A stretch of DNA of 64,000 nucleotides from Sphingopyxis sp. PET50 (GCF_025244705.1 NZ_CP104207.1:1426001-1490000); one strand, 5' to 3'. Shown: positions 41,960 through 54,844, counted from the stretch's first letter. Program-made: numbers and translations. Notes: a model not told the origin generated them from the letters alone.

Positions 41960-43338
41960 TTACCCTTCATCCCGCGCCGGCAAACTCAGCGTAAACCTTG
42001 CCCCCTGCCCCGGCGCGCTGTCGACCGTCAGGTCGCCGTCCATCGCGCGCGCCAGCCGCCGCGCGATATAAAGGCCCAGGCCCGACCCGCCGTTGTCGGT
42101 GCGGCCCAGCCGCTCGAACTTCTCGAACACCACCGCCTGCTGGCTAGGCGTCGATGCCCTGCCCCTGATCGGCGACGGTGACCATCGCGCGGTCGCCCTG
42201 GCGGTCGAGGCGGATCCAGATCAGCGAATCCTCGGGCGAATAGCGGATCGCATTGCCCAGCAGGTTGAGCAGCACCTGCAGCACGCGGCGGAACTCGCCG
42301 GTCGCGGGCATATGCTCGTCGGTCGGGGGGGCGTCGATGCGGATGCCCTTTTCCTCGGCCTTCATGCCGAGCAGGCCGACCGCGCGCCGCGCGAGGTCGC
42401 CGAGGTCGATCTCGTCGCGCGCCGCCTTGAACCCCGGCCGCTCGATATTCTGGAGATCGGCGAGGTCGTCGACCAGCCCGAGCAGATGCCGCCCGGCATG
42501 CGCGATGTCGCCGGCATAGCGCGCATAATCGGCGCGGATCGGCCCGTCGAACTGGCCCGAGATCGTCTCGGCGGTCGCGATGATCCGCGCCAGCGGTCCG
42601 CGCAGCGCCCCGTCGATCCGTCGCCCGAAGGCGGGATCGGACAGCGGCAGCGATCCGAAGGCGGGGTCGGAGAGCGCCGTCGGCTGAAGGCACAGGCGCC
42701 TCCGCATCGGCCAGCGCCGTCCCGCGAAATCCCGTGAAGCGCCCCGTCGCGTCGAACAGCGGCTCGGCGGCCAGCGTCATCGCCATCCGTCCGTCGGGAC
42801 CGTCGGCGCGCACGCGCTGCCCCGCGAAGCGCGCCTGCCGCGCCAGCGCCTGCAGCACCGCGAAATGTCCGTCGTCGTCGGGCTGCAGCTCGAACAGTTC
42901 GGACAGCGACCGCCCTTCCCAGCCGGGCGCGACCGGCGGCGCCGCGGCGCCGCGGCGCAGCGCGACCAGCCGCAGCTGGCCATCGCATTCCCACGACCAG
43001 GCCTCCGGCGACACTGCCGCCGCGTCGGTGACCGGCGGGATCTGCGGCTGGACGACCGGCCGCGTGCGCCAGTCGCTGATCTCGACCGCCGCGCCCCCGG
43101 CATCGGGCACGATGCGCACCAGCGCATGGATGTCGCTATGGTCGTCGGCGGCGATCAGCGGTCGGCTGATCTCGCGCTGCAGCCGCTGCGCCAGCGCAAC
43201 GAGCCGCGCCAGATTGGGCAGCGCCAGCGGCTTGTCGAGCCCGGAGCCCGCGCGCGTCTGAAGCCGCAGCAGCGCCGCGTCGCCGCTGACCAGCTTGCCG
43301 CCCCGGTCGATCCGGCCGCGAATGACGCGCTCGCTCAT
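41960..43338 (-). CDS. Atypical sensor histidine kinase (two frame breaks)
   Basis: About 458 aa after correction. An N-terminal region of about 110 residues is followed by a PAS-like domain (GWEGRSLSELFELQPDDDGH, then FDATGRFTGFRGTALADAEA), a HisKA-like dimerisation helix and a HATPase domain: N-box LLNLLGNAIRYSP, G1 VADQGQGID, G2 GGSGLGLYIARRLARAMDG. In the HisKA helix the usual HELRTPL reads GALRGPL, so the phospho-acceptor His is absent. Breaks: 42679-42690 and 42142-42150 (CTAG at a restored GCCGGC); the corrected gene ends at the TAA at 41960. It overlaps the upstream hypothetical gene by 4 bp. Confidence 0.78.
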
Positions 43339-44323
43339 CGCGCCCGGCCCCCGTCAACGCCGGATTCGTCCAGGATGGCGGCGCGCGCCTGCAGCACGGC
43401 GGCATAATCGTCGGGCGCGGCGCTCGCCACCGCGCGGCTCGCCAGCGTCGCGAGCGATCCTTCGAGCGGCGCCAGCGCGGCATGATCGCGCAGCAGCGGC
43501 GCCAGCAAGGGCGCCAGTTGCAGCCAGCTCGGCGGTGAGCAGCGCCAGCGCCATATCGTCATAGCGATAATTTTGCGCCGCCGCCGCGAGCGCGATCAGC
43601 GCTCGGCCAGTCGTGCCGCGCGATCGCCGCGGCCGCGGCGTCGGCTTGCGCCCCGGCATGGGCGAGCGCGACATGATAGGCCGCGGCGGCATGGTCGATG
43701 CCCCGCGCCGGATCGTGCCCCGCGAGCGCACCGCGTACCGCTTCGCCCAGCCGCGCCGCCTGCGCCGGGTCCTTGCCCGACCGGACAAGGCCCCAGGCCG
43801 CGATATCGAGCAGCAACGACCGGAAGATGCCGAGGTCCAGATCGTCGATCGCGACCGCCGGATGCCCCAGCGCGTCGAAGCGCCGCCGGTCGGCGATGCG
43901 CAGCGCCAGATAGGCGCGATCGACATCGGCGAGCGGATCGTCCGGCGGCGCCGCCGTCGCCGCCGCATCGACCGGCCCGGCCGGTTCGCCGGCATGCGGC
44001 GCAACCTCGCCGGCATGCTCGGCCGACTGGTCGCGCCAGCGATGCTCCTCGGCGCGCACGAAGCACAGGCCCGCGAGTTGCGCCGCGCCGGGCAGGCCAT
44101 GCGCGCTCCAATCGGCCCACAGCGCCGCCGAATCGACCGCGCCGCCGAGCCGATCGGCTGCGTCGCCAACCAGCCGCCGCGCGACGCCCAGCGCCAGCGC
44201 GCGCTGCTCTTCCGACAATCGCGTCGCGGCGGGCGCCGCCAGATATTCGGACGTTTCGCGCAGGCACGCCGACAGCGCCGGATTCACCGACGCCAGTTGC
44301 GAAAAGAGCGATGCCTGCACCAT
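43335..44323 (-). CDS. Hypothetical Ala-rich protein (two frame breaks)
   Basis: About 328 aa after correction. It is highly alanine-rich and helical: SEEQRALALGVARRLVGDAA, DVDRAYLALRIADRRRFDAL, then RHDWPALIALAAAAQNYRYD. No signal peptide or membrane segment. Breaks at 43601-43607 and 43527-43533 both read GCTCGGC (coding GCCGAGC) for GCCGGC. It is translationally coupled to the atypical kinase downstream, suggesting a shared pathway. The family resembles DUF2336-type helical proteins found next to sensor genes in alphaproteobacteria, which I offer as a guess only. Confidence 0.65.
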
Positions 44324-44385
44324 GTCGACCCGCCGATAGCAGCTTGGCGTTAATGCGCGCTAAACCTTGATCGATTTCCCGGCGA

Positions 44386-45597
44386 TCAGGCCGCGGGCCG
44401 GCGCGCGAGCCGCATCCACAGCAGGATCTGGAACAGCGCGAGCAGCGGCAGGATCGCGAACATCAGCGGCGCGATCCCGAAGATCAGCGCCGGGGCGAGC
44501 ATCATCCATGCCTGGTCGGCGTCGGGAAGCAGCCAGTGGAACCGCCGCCGTTCGCCCGCATCCTCGTACAGCCAGCGCGCCAGCAGGATCGCCGCGGCAA
44601 GGCAAGGTGCGAGCGCAGCCTCCGAAAAAGGCGGCATTTTATGCCCCTCGTCGACCAGCGACAACAGCCACGGAAACACCGCGAGCAGCACCCAGGCAAA
44701 GCTGCGGATCACCCCGCGCACCCGGTCCTGCGCCGCGCTTTCGGCGCGGAACGCCGCCAGGAAGCGCATCGCCGCGAGCCCCAGCCCGCCGAGCACCGCC
44801 ACCAGCGCCCCCGCCGCCGCCAGCCCGCTCGCCGCGAGCAGGGCGACGATCACCCAGAGCAGGCCGGTGACATAGGGCAGATAGCGCGCCGTCGCGGGCG
44901 ATTTGACCAGCAGCGGCCCGAACAGGCGCACGATCGGCATCATGATCGCCGACCGCCCCAGCCCCATGCCGCCATATTCGACCTGCTGCAGGCTCGATTG
45001 TTCGAGCAGCGCCGCGGTCGGCCGGTCGGTGACGATCGCGATGTCACCCTGCTCGAACAGCGCCGGCTCGCAATAGAGCCGCCGCGCGCCCGACTGCACC
45101 GCCATGCGCAGCAGGGTCAGGATCATGTCCCACTCGCCCGGCATCTCGGCGAGTTCGCGCACCATATGGTCCGAAATGCTCGCCAGCCCGCCCCAGCGCC
45201 GCATCGCGTCGATGCGCTCGAACCCCTGCGTCAGCGGCGTGTCGCCGGTGACGAGGATCGCGGGCGACCCCGGCTTGGCGATCGCGGCATAATGCATGCC
45301 CCCCGCCTGCAGCCCGTCGGTGACGAGGATGATCCGGTCGTCGCCCTCCACCAGCGCGAGCAGGTCGGCGGCGGCGCGCACCGGGGTGACCTTCACGCCC
45401 CGGCGGCGGATGCGGTCGCAGGTGGCGAGCAGGTCGGCGGGCACCGCCGCGACCGCGACGGCGATATGGGTGACCCCGACATCGGCCAGCCGCGCCGCCT
45501 GCCGCTCGATCAGCGTTTCGCCCGCCACCGTCACGAGCGCGCGCAGCCCGCCGTCGGGCAGCGTCTCGCTGGCGCCGATCAGCGCGATCAGGGCCAT
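44386..45597 (-). CDS. Nucleotidyltransferase-like protein with C-terminal membrane domain
   Basis: 403 aa. The first 230 residues look like a sugar-nucleotidyltransferase fold (LRALVTVAGETLIERQAARL, DDRIILVTDGLQAGG, EQGDIAIVTDRPTAALLEQS). The second half has four to five membrane helices (YVTGLLWVIVALLAASGLAA, FAWVLLAVFPWLLSL, MMLAPALIFGIAPLMFAILP). Fusion of a soluble NTase-like domain to a membrane anchor, as in CDP-alcohol phosphatidyltransferase fusions, suggests phospholipid-like or inositol-phosphate metabolism. It lies upstream of the Ala-rich and kinase genes and may share their transcript; its start is 223 bp from gyrA. Confidence 0.6.
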   Translation of the reverse strand: MALIALIGASETLPDGGLRALVTVAGETLIERQAARLADVGVTHIAVAVAAVPADLLATCDRIRRRGVKVTPVRAAADLLALVEGDDRIILVTDGLQAGGMHYAAIAKPGSPAILVTGDTPLTQGFERIDAMRRWGGLASISDHMVRELAEMPGEWDMILTLLRMAVQSGARRLYCEPALFEQGDIAIVTDRPTAALLEQSSLQQVEYGGMGLGRSAIMMPIVRLFGPLLVKSPATARYLPYVTGLLWVIVALLAASGLAAAGALVAVLGGLGLAAMRFLAAFRAESAAQDRVRGVIRSFAWVLLAVFPWLLSLVDEGHKMPPFSEAALAPCLAAAILLARWLYEDAGERRRFHWLLPDADQAWMMLAPALIFGIAPLMFAILPLLALFQILLWMRLARRPAA

Positions 45598-45820
45598 CGG
45601 CGGCCGAAACTTGGCTTGCGGGTCACCCCGCGACCTTTAGGGGCGCGCGGTCGATTGGCAACCCCTGCGTTTTTCGGCGGCATGACGCCAATTCGGGGCG
45701 GTCGGCGCGCCCGTTCCGGCAGTGAAATATTCCTGTCAAAATCGCCCGAATCGCTGGCTTTTTTGCGGCCCATCGGCTAGATGAAAACCACCTCCCGATA
45801 AGCAGAAAAAAGGCCGGGTC

Positions 45821-48579
<2,759 letters not shown>

Positions 48580-48583
<4 letters not shown>

Positions 48584-48888
48584 CCGCAGGTACCGCCTTC
48601 AAGGTCCTGACCGCCCAGCAATGGAGCGATTTCGAGCGCGAACGCGTGTTCCGTGGCGCCCCGGTCGATATCGAGGACGGCTATATCCACCTGTCGACCG
48701 CCGAGCAGCTCGAGGAAACGATCGCGAAATATTTCGCGGGCGAGGCGGGTCTGATGATCGCCGAGGTGGACCTCACCGGGCTCGGCGACGCGGTGCGTTG
48801 GGAACCCGCGCGCGGCGGCGCGCTCTTCCCGCACATCTATGCCGAACTGCCGATCCACGCGGTGGTGAGTTTGCAGCGGCGCGACTAG
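48580..48888 (+). CDS. DUF952 family protein
   Basis: A 102-aa single-domain protein: AFKVLTAQQWSDFERERVFR, then GYIHLSTAEQLEETIAKYFA and a C-terminal HIYAELPIHAVVSL. This matches the DUF952 family, small proteins with a conserved His/Glu pattern and a fold related to ADP-ribosyltransferase-like or cyclophosphodiesterase domains; function unknown. The ATG overlaps the gyrA stop by 4 bp, so it is co-translated with gyrA. Confidence 0.85.
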
Positions 48889-48996
48889 GTTCAAATATGG
48901 CCGCTTTGGGGTGGGGAACGGACGTTGCGGGCAAACGCTGATTTCCCCTCCCGCCTGCGAGAGGGGAGATCAACGTTGGCTTCCGCCCGCCCCCTC

Positions 48997-49557
48997 CTAC
49001 CGCCGCCGTCCGTTCCACGCCCGCACCGCCGCCATCGTCTTTTCGACATGCGCCTGCGGCTTGCTGTCGGTGTAGCTCAGCAGGATCGTCCCGTCGGGAG
49101 CGATGACATAGGAGGTCCGGTCCGACAGCGTCGTCCCGTCGGGGCGCTGCATCGTCGCGTCATATCGCGCCGCGACCTTGGCGCCCGGATCGGCGGCGAC
49201 GGCGAATTTGTCGCGGCATTCCGACCGGGAGAATTCGGCGACGCGGTCGATATTGCCCGCCGTCACGCCGATGACGCGCGCGCCCAACTGGTTGAAGCGG
49301 CTGTTCGCCTCGGCGAACAGATGGGCCTCGACCGTGCAGCCGGGCGTAAAGGCGGCGGGAAAGAAATACAGCACGACCACCCCGTTTCGCAGCGTCTGCT
49401 TCAGCGACAGGTCGAATTCCTTGCCGCCCTGCGCGGCCTGCAGCGTGAAGTCGGGCGCCTTCGCGCCCTTCTGAAGCGCCGCGATGCCCTGCGCCGGAAG
49501 CACGGCAAGCGACAGGCCGAGGCTCAGCGGCATCGCGATTTTGATCAGGGCTTTCAT
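48997..49557 (-). CDS. Exported BCP/AhpC-type peroxiredoxin
   Basis: 186 aa. A signal peptide (KIAMPLSLGLSLAVLPAQGI) precedes a thioredoxin-fold domain. The peroxidatic Cys is in FFPAAFTPGCTVEAHLFAE; KGAKAPDFTLQAAQGG and SYVIAPDGTILLSYTD are family segments. Probably a periplasmic thiol peroxidase reducing H2O2 or organic peroxides. A further Cys is in SRSECRDKF and may be the resolving residue. Start ATG 49557. It faces the DUF952 gene. Confidence 0.87.
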   Translation of the reverse strand: MKALIKIAMPLSLGLSLAVLPAQGIAALQKGAKAPDFTLQAAQGGKEFDLSLKQTLRNGVVVLYFFPAAFTPGCTVEAHLFAEANSRFNQLGARVIGVTAGNIDRVAEFSRSECRDKFAVAADPGAKVAARYDATMQRPDGTTLSDRTSYVIAPDGTILLSYTDSKPQAHVEKTMAAVRAWNGRRR

Positions 49558-49655
49558 TCGGCGACCTCCACGAACAGCGAAAACGGGCTCCGCCGCGGCA
49601 TGCTTAGCCGATATTCGCCGGGGCGCAGAAGAAATTTCGGCGGGCAAACCACCGT

Positions 49656-49711
49656 GACCTTGAGCCTGCCGAAGGGCGCTTCGCGAAACAGGCGCCCTTC
49701 GACAGGCCGAG
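49656..49711. repeat. Inverted repeat, family E, diverged copy
   Basis: TTGAGCCTGCCGAAGGGCGC and GCGCCCTTCGACAGGC form a hairpin just past the corrected end of the glycine-zipper gene. Relatives: 5683-5758 and 53227-53303. As read, the gene appears to run through this repeat, which is a sign that its true stop is upstream (see 49741). Confidence 0.65.
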
Positions 49712-49740
49712 AGCTACGGTTCGATCATACAAGGATCGCG

Positions 49741-50107
49741 TCAGCAGCGCCGAGCCGCCGCGATCGACCTCGCGTCCGATCAGCGCGCCCGCGGCGCCGC
49801 CGATGATCGTGCCGGGCAGGCGGTCGCCGTAACGGTCGACCTCGCGGCCGAGCAAGGCGCCCGCCGCGCCCCCGACGATCAGGCCGGTCGTGCCGCTGCC
49901 GCGCCGGCAATAATAGCGGCGATCGCGATAGTCGCGGCGATAGTCACGCCGGTAATCGCGGCGATGATCGCCATACCGGTCATGGTCGCGCTGGCTGTAA
50001 TAGCCGTGGCGGTGATGCCGGTCGCGCGCCTCGGCCTCGGCGGGCAATGCAGCGAGCGTGCTGGCGCCGATGAGCGCCGTCAGCGCCAGTTTCTTGAACA
50101 GCAACAT
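49741..50107 (-). CDS. Secreted glycine-zipper (2TM) protein
   Basis: About 122 aa after correction. A signal peptide (FKKLALTALIGASTLAALPA), then a His/Arg/Tyr/Asp-rich low-complexity stretch with tandem HRRDYRRDYRRDYRDRRYY, then two glycine-zipper segments (TTGLIVGGAAGALLGREVDR and PGTIIGGAAGALIGREVDR). As read the frame continues to 49604 through a repeat. If GGCTCGGCGCTG is read as GGCAGCCGGCGCTG (a GCCGGC site), the protein ends GGSRRC at 49741, the usual end for this family. Probably an envelope protein of unknown role. Confidence 0.78.
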
Positions 50108-50272
50108 CTGTCTTCTCCGTCTTGATCCCCGCGGATCAGATTAGGAGCGGAAAGATGGCGCCCCGCTGAATTGGCGGCGCCCGCATCCGCCCGGCGCAAC
50201 GGCTCGGCCAGCTTTCGGGGCGGTCTGCCGCGCCCGATTGACCCCGCGGCGCAAACGGCGCAGCATCGCTGC

Positions 50273-51118
50273 ATGACCCTGAGCATCACCCCCAGCGGCC
50301 AGTCCTGCGGCGCCCGCGTCACCGGCGTCGACCTGACGCGGCCGCTCGATGCCGGCACCGTCGCCGAAATCCGCGCGGCCTGGCTCGATCACCATGTCCT
50401 CGCTTTCCCGGACCAGAAGATGAGCGAGGACGACCTCGAACGCTTCACCGGATATTTCGGCGGCTTCGGCGACGATCCCTTCATCAAGCCGATCCCGGGC
50501 CGCGCGCATATCATCGCGGTGAAGCGCCGCGCCGACGAGACCGCGCCGCTCTTCGCCGAAAACTGGCACAGCGACTGGAGTTTCCAGACGCGGCCGCCCG
50601 CAGGCACCTGCCTCTATGGCATCACCATCCCGCCGGTCGGCGGCAACACCGAATTTGCGAACCAGCACGCCGCGCTCGACGCGATGCCCGCCGATCTCCG
50701 CGCGCGCATCGAGGGGCTGCAGGCGGTGCACAGCGCGCGCAACGGCTATGCGCCTTCGGGCATGTACGGCGCGAAGGACAGGGATCGCAGCATGGACATC
50801 CGCTCGGGCGAGGAAGCGCTCGAAACGCAGCGCCACCCCTTCGTCCGCGAACATCCCGAAACCGGCCGCCCCGGCCTGTTCGGCTGCGCGGGCTATATCA
50901 TCGGCTTCGACGGACTCGACGACGGCGAAGCCCTGCCCCTGCTCTACGAACTCGTCCAGTGGCAGGGGCGCGAGGAATTTCGCTACAGCCACGCATGGGA
51001 ACCCGACATGCTCGTCATGTGGGACAATCGCTCGGTCCTGCACCGCGCGACCGGCAGCTACGACGGCTACGACCGCCTGCTCCACCGCACGACGATCGCG
51101 GCGCGGGAGGGAGCTTAG
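50273..51118 (+). CDS. TauD/TfdA-family Fe(II)/2-oxoglutarate dioxygenase
   Basis: A 281-aa double-stranded beta-helix oxygenase. The metal-binding His-X-Asp is in FAENWHSDWSFQTRPP; the distal His and the 2-oxoglutarate Arg are in WDNRSVLHRATGSYDGYDRL then LLHRTTI. The N-terminus SITPSGQSCGARVTGVDLTR is TauD-like. Substrates in the family include taurine, alkyl sulfates and phenoxyacids; which applies here is unknown. ATG 50273. It is divergent from the glycine-zipper gene and convergent with the YhhN gene. Confidence 0.87.
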   Translation: MTLSITPSGQSCGARVTGVDLTRPLDAGTVAEIRAAWLDHHVLAFPDQKMSEDDLERFTGYFGGFGDDPFIKPIPGRAHIIAVKRRADETAPLFAENWHSDWSFQTRPPAGTCLYGITIPPVGGNTEFANQHAALDAMPADLRARIEGLQAVHSARNGYAPSGMYGAKDRDRSMDIRSGEEALETQRHPFVREHPETGRPGLFGCAGYIIGFDGLDDGEALPLLYELVQWQGREEFRYSHAWEPDMLVMWDNRSVLHRATGSYDGYDRLLHRTTIAAREGA

Positions 51119-51782
51119 GCCTTTCCTTCCTTTGCCAGCGTACCGACCACGCCCCACGCGATCAGCGCCTGCCCCGCGAAATAGAGCGGCCAGACGAGCC
51201 ACATCGTGACGTCCTTGCCCAGCACCCCGCCCTCGCCGGCAAAGATGAACAGGTCGCTCGCCAGGAACATCATCGCGCCGATGCCGGTACGATAGCGCGG
51301 AAAGCGGCTGGTCCATGCGGCGGCGGCCATCGCAGCCACGAAGAGCGTATAGATCGCGCCATGCCACCAGCCGGGCAGGGGGCTCAGCATCGCCCAGACG
51401 ATCACCAGCGAGGCCGGGATCGTCAGCCAGCCGAGCAGGCGCTGCGACGATGTCAGGCTGGGCCGAGCGGTTGCGCATGTAGAGGGTGATCGCGATGACA
51501 TGCCCGGCCGCAAACGCCGCCGCGCCGGGCGGCAAACCCACGGCATCGAGCAACCAGTCGCCGAGCGCCCCGAAACCGAGCACCGCCGCGATCAGCCAGC
51601 CGTTCGCTTTGCGCGCATTCGCCGCCGCCCAGACCGCGAGCAAACCCACGCCGCTCGTCTTCCACGCCCAGATCGCCGGGCCGTCGAGCCGCTGAAACAC
51701 CGCGATGAAGAAGCTGATGCCGCTTAGCCAGCGCCAGCCACCACAGCCACCGCGCCCGATCCCAACCCTGCTCGCCGCTCAT
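51115..51782 (-). CDS. Lysoplasmalogenase/YhhN-family membrane protein (two frame breaks)
   Basis: About 220 aa after correction with seven to eight hydrophobic helices: WLWWLALAAGISFFIAVFQR, TSGVGLLAVWAAANARKANG, FGALGDWLLDAVGLPPGAAA (the GD...LL core of the TMEM86/YhhN family), GHVIAITLYMRNR and MMFLASDLFIFAGEGGV. Family members hydrolyse the vinyl-ether bond of lysoplasmalogen, though bacterial roles vary. Breaks: 51719-51730 (GCTAAGCGGC for GCCGGC) and 51462-51468 (forward GCCGAGC). Confidence 0.8.
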
Positions 51783-51857
51783 CCCGCGCCCCTTTGCATC
51801 TTGCTCTCAAGGCGCCTACTGCGCGGCGGACGAACCGCAAGTCAATGATTAGGGTAA

Positions 51858-53207
51858 ATGGTGGCGTACGACATTCACATCATCGGCGGCGGCCTCGCGG
51901 GGTCGGAGGCGGCGTGGCAGCTCGCCGAGGCGGGCTATCGCGTGCGCCTGTCCGAAATGCGCGGGGGCGGCGACATGACGCCCGCGCATCAGGGCGACAC
52001 GCTGGCCGAAATGGTGTGCTCGAACAGCTTCCGCAGCGACGACGGCGACAGCAACGCCGTCGGCCTGCTCCACCGCGAGATGCGCGCGCTGGGCTCTATC
52101 ATCATGCGCGAGGCCGATGTTCACAAGGTGCCCGCCGGTTCAGCCCTTGCCGTGGACCGCGATCTCTTCTCGGGCGGCGTCACCAGGGCGCTGTCCGAGC
52201 ATCCCAACGTCACCATCGTCCGCGAACGCATCGACGCGCTCCCCGCCGAGGGACTGACGATCGTCGCGACCGGACCGCTCACCGCCGCGGCGCTCGCCGA
52301 CAGCATCGGCGCCGCGACCGGCAGGGACGCGCTCGCCTTCTTCGACGCCATCGCCCCGATCGTCTACCGCGACAGCATCGACATGGACGTCGCCTGGATG
52401 GCGAGCCGCTGGGACAAGGTCGGGCCGATCGGCGACGGCAAGGATTATATCAACTGCCCGATGGACAGGGACCAGTATCACGCCTTCGTCCAGGGCTTGC
52501 TCGACGGCGACAAGACCGGGTTCAAGGAATGGGAGACGAACACCCCCTATTTCGAAGGCTGCATGCCGATCGAGGTGATGGCCGAACGCGGCGTCGAAAC
52601 GCTGCGCTTCGGCCCGATGAAGGGCGTCGGGCTCGACAATCCGCGCACCGGGCGCTGGCCCTATGCGGTCGTCCAGCTCCGCCAGGACAATGCGCTCGGC
52701 ACGCTCTGGAACATGGTCGGTTTCCAGACCAAGCTCAAACATTCGGCACAAGTCGAATTGTTCCGCACCATCCCCGGTCTCGAAAAGGCCGAATTCGCCC
52801 GCCTCGGCGGCCTCCACCGCAACAGCTTCATCCGCTCGCCCGAACTGCTCGACGAACAGCTGCGCCTGAAATCCGCCCCGCACATCCGCTTCGCGGGCCA
52901 GATCACCGGCTGCGAGGGCTATGTCGAAAGCGCCGCGATCGGCCTCGTCGCCGCGCGCTTCGCCGCCGCCGAGCTGGCGGGGCGCACCCTGACGCCGCCG
53001 CCGCCCGAGACCGCGCTCGGCGCGCTGCTCGGCCACATCACCGGCGGCGCCGACGCCGCGAGCTACCAGCCGATGAACGTCAATTTCGGCCTCTTTCCTC
53101 CGCTTGCCGAGGATGTGCGCAAGAAGGACCGGAAGCTGGGGTATACGCAACGCGCTGGGACGAAGCTGGCGGAGTGGATGAAGGTCGCCGAAGGGGTTGC
53201 GGCATAA
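51858..53207 (+). CDS. trmFO: Methylenetetrahydrofolate-tRNA-(uracil-5-)-methyltransferase TrmFO
   Basis: Makes m5U54 in the tRNA T-loop using methylene-THF and FADH2. 449 aa, intact. FAD-binding [17 protein letters not shown] at the N-terminus; [20 protein letters not shown] with the catalytic Cys; [39 protein letters not shown]. Start ATG 51858. No neighbour shares the pathway. Confidence 0.96.
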   Translation: MVAYDIHIIGGGLAGSEAAWQLAEAGYRVRLSEMRGGGDMTPAHQGDTLAEMVCSNSFRSDDGDSNAVGLLHREMRALGSIIMREADVHKVPAGSALAVDRDLFSGGVTRALSEHPNVTIVRERIDALPAEGLTIVATGPLTAAALADSIGAATGRDALAFFDAIAPIVYRDSIDMDVAWMASRWDKVGPIGDGKDYINCPMDRDQYHAFVQGLLDGDKTGFKEWETNTPYFEGCMPIEVMAERGVETLRFGPMKGVGLDNPRTGRWPYAVVQLRQDNALGTLWNMVGFQTKLKHSAQVELFRTIPGLEKAEFARLGGLHRNSFIRSPELLDEQLRLKSAPHIRFAGQITGCEGYVESAAIGLVAARFAAAELAGRTLTPPPPETALGALLGHITGGADAASYQPMNVNFGLFPPLAEDVRKKDRKLGYTQRAGTKLAEWMKVAEGVAA

Positions 53208-53226
53208 GAGCCACCTCTCCACCATT

Positions 53227-53303
53227 CGTGCTGAGCTTGTCGAAGCACCGTCCTTCTTCTTCAACGCCGAAAGAAAGAGCGGCCCTTCGACAAGCGCAGG
53301 GCG
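53227..53303. repeat. Inverted repeat, family E, copy 2
   Basis: GTGCTGAGCTTGTCGAAGCA at the left and GCCCTTCGACAAGCGCAGGG at the right, 20 bp after trmFO and just before the EF-hand gene end. Similar to 5683-5758. A likely shared transcription end for two convergent genes. Confidence 0.7.
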
Positions 53304-53330
53304 AACGGAGACTGACGTCCTCCCCACGAT

Positions 53331-53800
53331 CTAGCATTTGCACTTCGCCACTGCCGCCCGCTTCGGCGCCGTCGTCGCGAATTCCGCCCGGCTCAGCCCG
53401 CCCGACTTGTCCTTGTCCGCGCCCGCGAAGCGGTCGCCCGTCGCCGCGGCCCATTCCTCGAAGGTCAGCAGATTGTTGCGATCCTTGTCGAGCTTGCGAA
53501 AGGCCGCGGTGCGCGTCGACATCATCTCGACGCGGCTGATCACCTCGTTGCGGTCGCGGTCGTAGCGGTTGAAGCGCCGCTCCTCGCGCGACGCCTCCTT
53601 CGCCGCGCGGCAGTTCGGGCGGCGCCGGACCGCGCTTCGGCGCGCTAGGCCCCCGCAACCGGGATCGGTCCCGGATCGGGTGGCGCGTCGGGGATCACCT
53701 CTTCCTCGGCGGTCTGCGTATAGCCCTTCCATAAAAAGACCCCGCCGGTGAGCAGCAGCGCGCTGGCGATGCCGCCGATCAGGAACCGCGAAACCGCCAT
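53331..53800 (-). CDS. Membrane-anchored EF-hand protein (two frame breaks)
   Basis: About 155 aa after correction. Start ATG 53800 gives one N-terminal membrane helix (SRFLIGGIASALLLTGGVFL), then a Pro-rich stretch (EVIPDAPPDPGPIPVA), then a Cys (PNCRAAKEASREERR) and EF-hand-like loops: YDRDRNEVISRVEM, LDKDRNNLLTFEEW and ADKDKSGGLSRAEF. It ends KCKC. The frame changes at 53642-53651 (CTAG at a restored GCCGGC) and once more near 53620. Probably Ca2+-binding on the periplasmic face. Confidence 0.7.
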
Positions 53801-53938
53801 CGCCACCACCCTCCGCCCGAAGAGCCAAGGGCTATCATGGACGGGCCGCGCCCGGCAACCGGGTCACGCGCGGATCGGACCAAAGTCCTGATCGAATGAC
53901 TTGTTCAAATTCGCCCCGATGATGGCTATATCCGATCA

Positions 53939-54844
53939 ATGCAACATTACCTGCCCTCGCTCAAGCAGATGCAATATCTGGTCGCGCTCCACGAGCACGG
54001 CCATTTCGGCCGCGCCGCCGATGCCTGCAACGTCACCCAGTCGACGCTGTCGGCCGGCATAAGGGAGCTCGAGACCTTGCTCGGCCAGACGCTCGTCGAG
54101 CGCACCCGCCGCGTCGTCCGCTTCACCATGCTCGGCGACAAGATCGTCGAGAAAGCGCACCGCGTGCTGCGCGAGGCCGAGGAACTCGCCGATATGGCCG
54201 CCGCTGCCGCCGCGCCGCTCGTCGGCGAACTCCGGATGAGCGTGATCCCGACGATCGCGCCCTTCCTTCTCCCCGGCCTGCTCCCGCGGCTGCGCAAGGA
54301 ACGGCCCTCGCTCAAGCTCTTCCTGCGCGAGGAACCGAGCGCGCAGGCGTGCGAGTCGCTGCACCATGGCGCGGTCGACTGCGTGCTGCTCGCGCTCCCC
54401 TATGGCTGCGGCGACGTCGAGGCCGAGAACCTCTTCGACGACGCGCTGTTCGTCGCCTTCCCCGGCGACCAGAGCGAGGACCTTCCCGCGATGGTCAGCG
54501 CCGACCAGATCGACCCCGCGCAGATGCTGATGCTCGAGGACGGCCACTGCCTGAAGGACCACGCCCTCGCCGCGTGCAACCGCCCCGAGCTGCGCGCCGG
54601 GGCGCGGATGATGGGCACCTCGCTGCACACGCTCGTCCAGATGGTCGACAACGGCCTCGGCATCACCATGCTGCCGCAGATGGCGATCGAGGCCGGCATC
54701 CTCGACCACACCGACATCGACACCCGCCCGCTCGATTCGGACCATGACTGGCGCACCATCGCGCTGGTGTGGCGCAAGGGCAGCCCGCGCGCCGAGGAGT
54801 TCCGGATGCTCGCGGATATCTTCCGCCAGCATAAGGTGAGCTAG
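53939..54844 (+). CDS. oxyR: Hydrogen-peroxide-inducible regulator OxyR
   Basis: 301-aa LysR family. The winged HTH is LPSLKQMQYLVALHEHGHFG, then AADACNVTQSTLSAGIRELE. The regulatory domain has the two redox cysteines in LEDGHCLKDHALAACN, matching Cys199/Cys208 of E. coli OxyR, and GLGITMLPQMAIEAGIL. Peroxide would form a disulfide and switch on detoxification genes. No catalase gene is adjacent. ATG 53939. Confidence 0.93.
   Translation: MQHYLPSLKQMQYLVALHEHGHFGRAADACNVTQSTLSAGIRELETLLGQTLVERTRRVVRFTMLGDKIVEKAHRVLREAEELADMAAAAAAPLVGELRMSVIPTIAPFLLPGLLPRLRKERPSLKLFLREEPSAQACESLHHGAVDCVLLALPYGCGDVEAENLFDDALFVAFPGDQSEDLPAMVSADQIDPAQMLMLEDGHCLKDHALAACNRPELRAGARMMGTSLHTLVQMVDNGLGITMLPQMAIEAGILDHTDIDTRPLDSDHDWRTIALVWRKGSPRAEEFRMLADIFRQHKVS

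Noticed and set aside
42028..42700. Continuation of the kinase reading frame past 42690 as read
   Set aside because: The translation turns into Arg/Ala-rich noise after the break, while the HATPase motifs appear in the other frames; the corrected path was used instead.
50141..51700. 519-codon leftward frame opposite the TauD-like gene
   Set aside because: Only its first ~80 residues are real (YhhN protein); the remainder is the complement of the dioxygenase gene.
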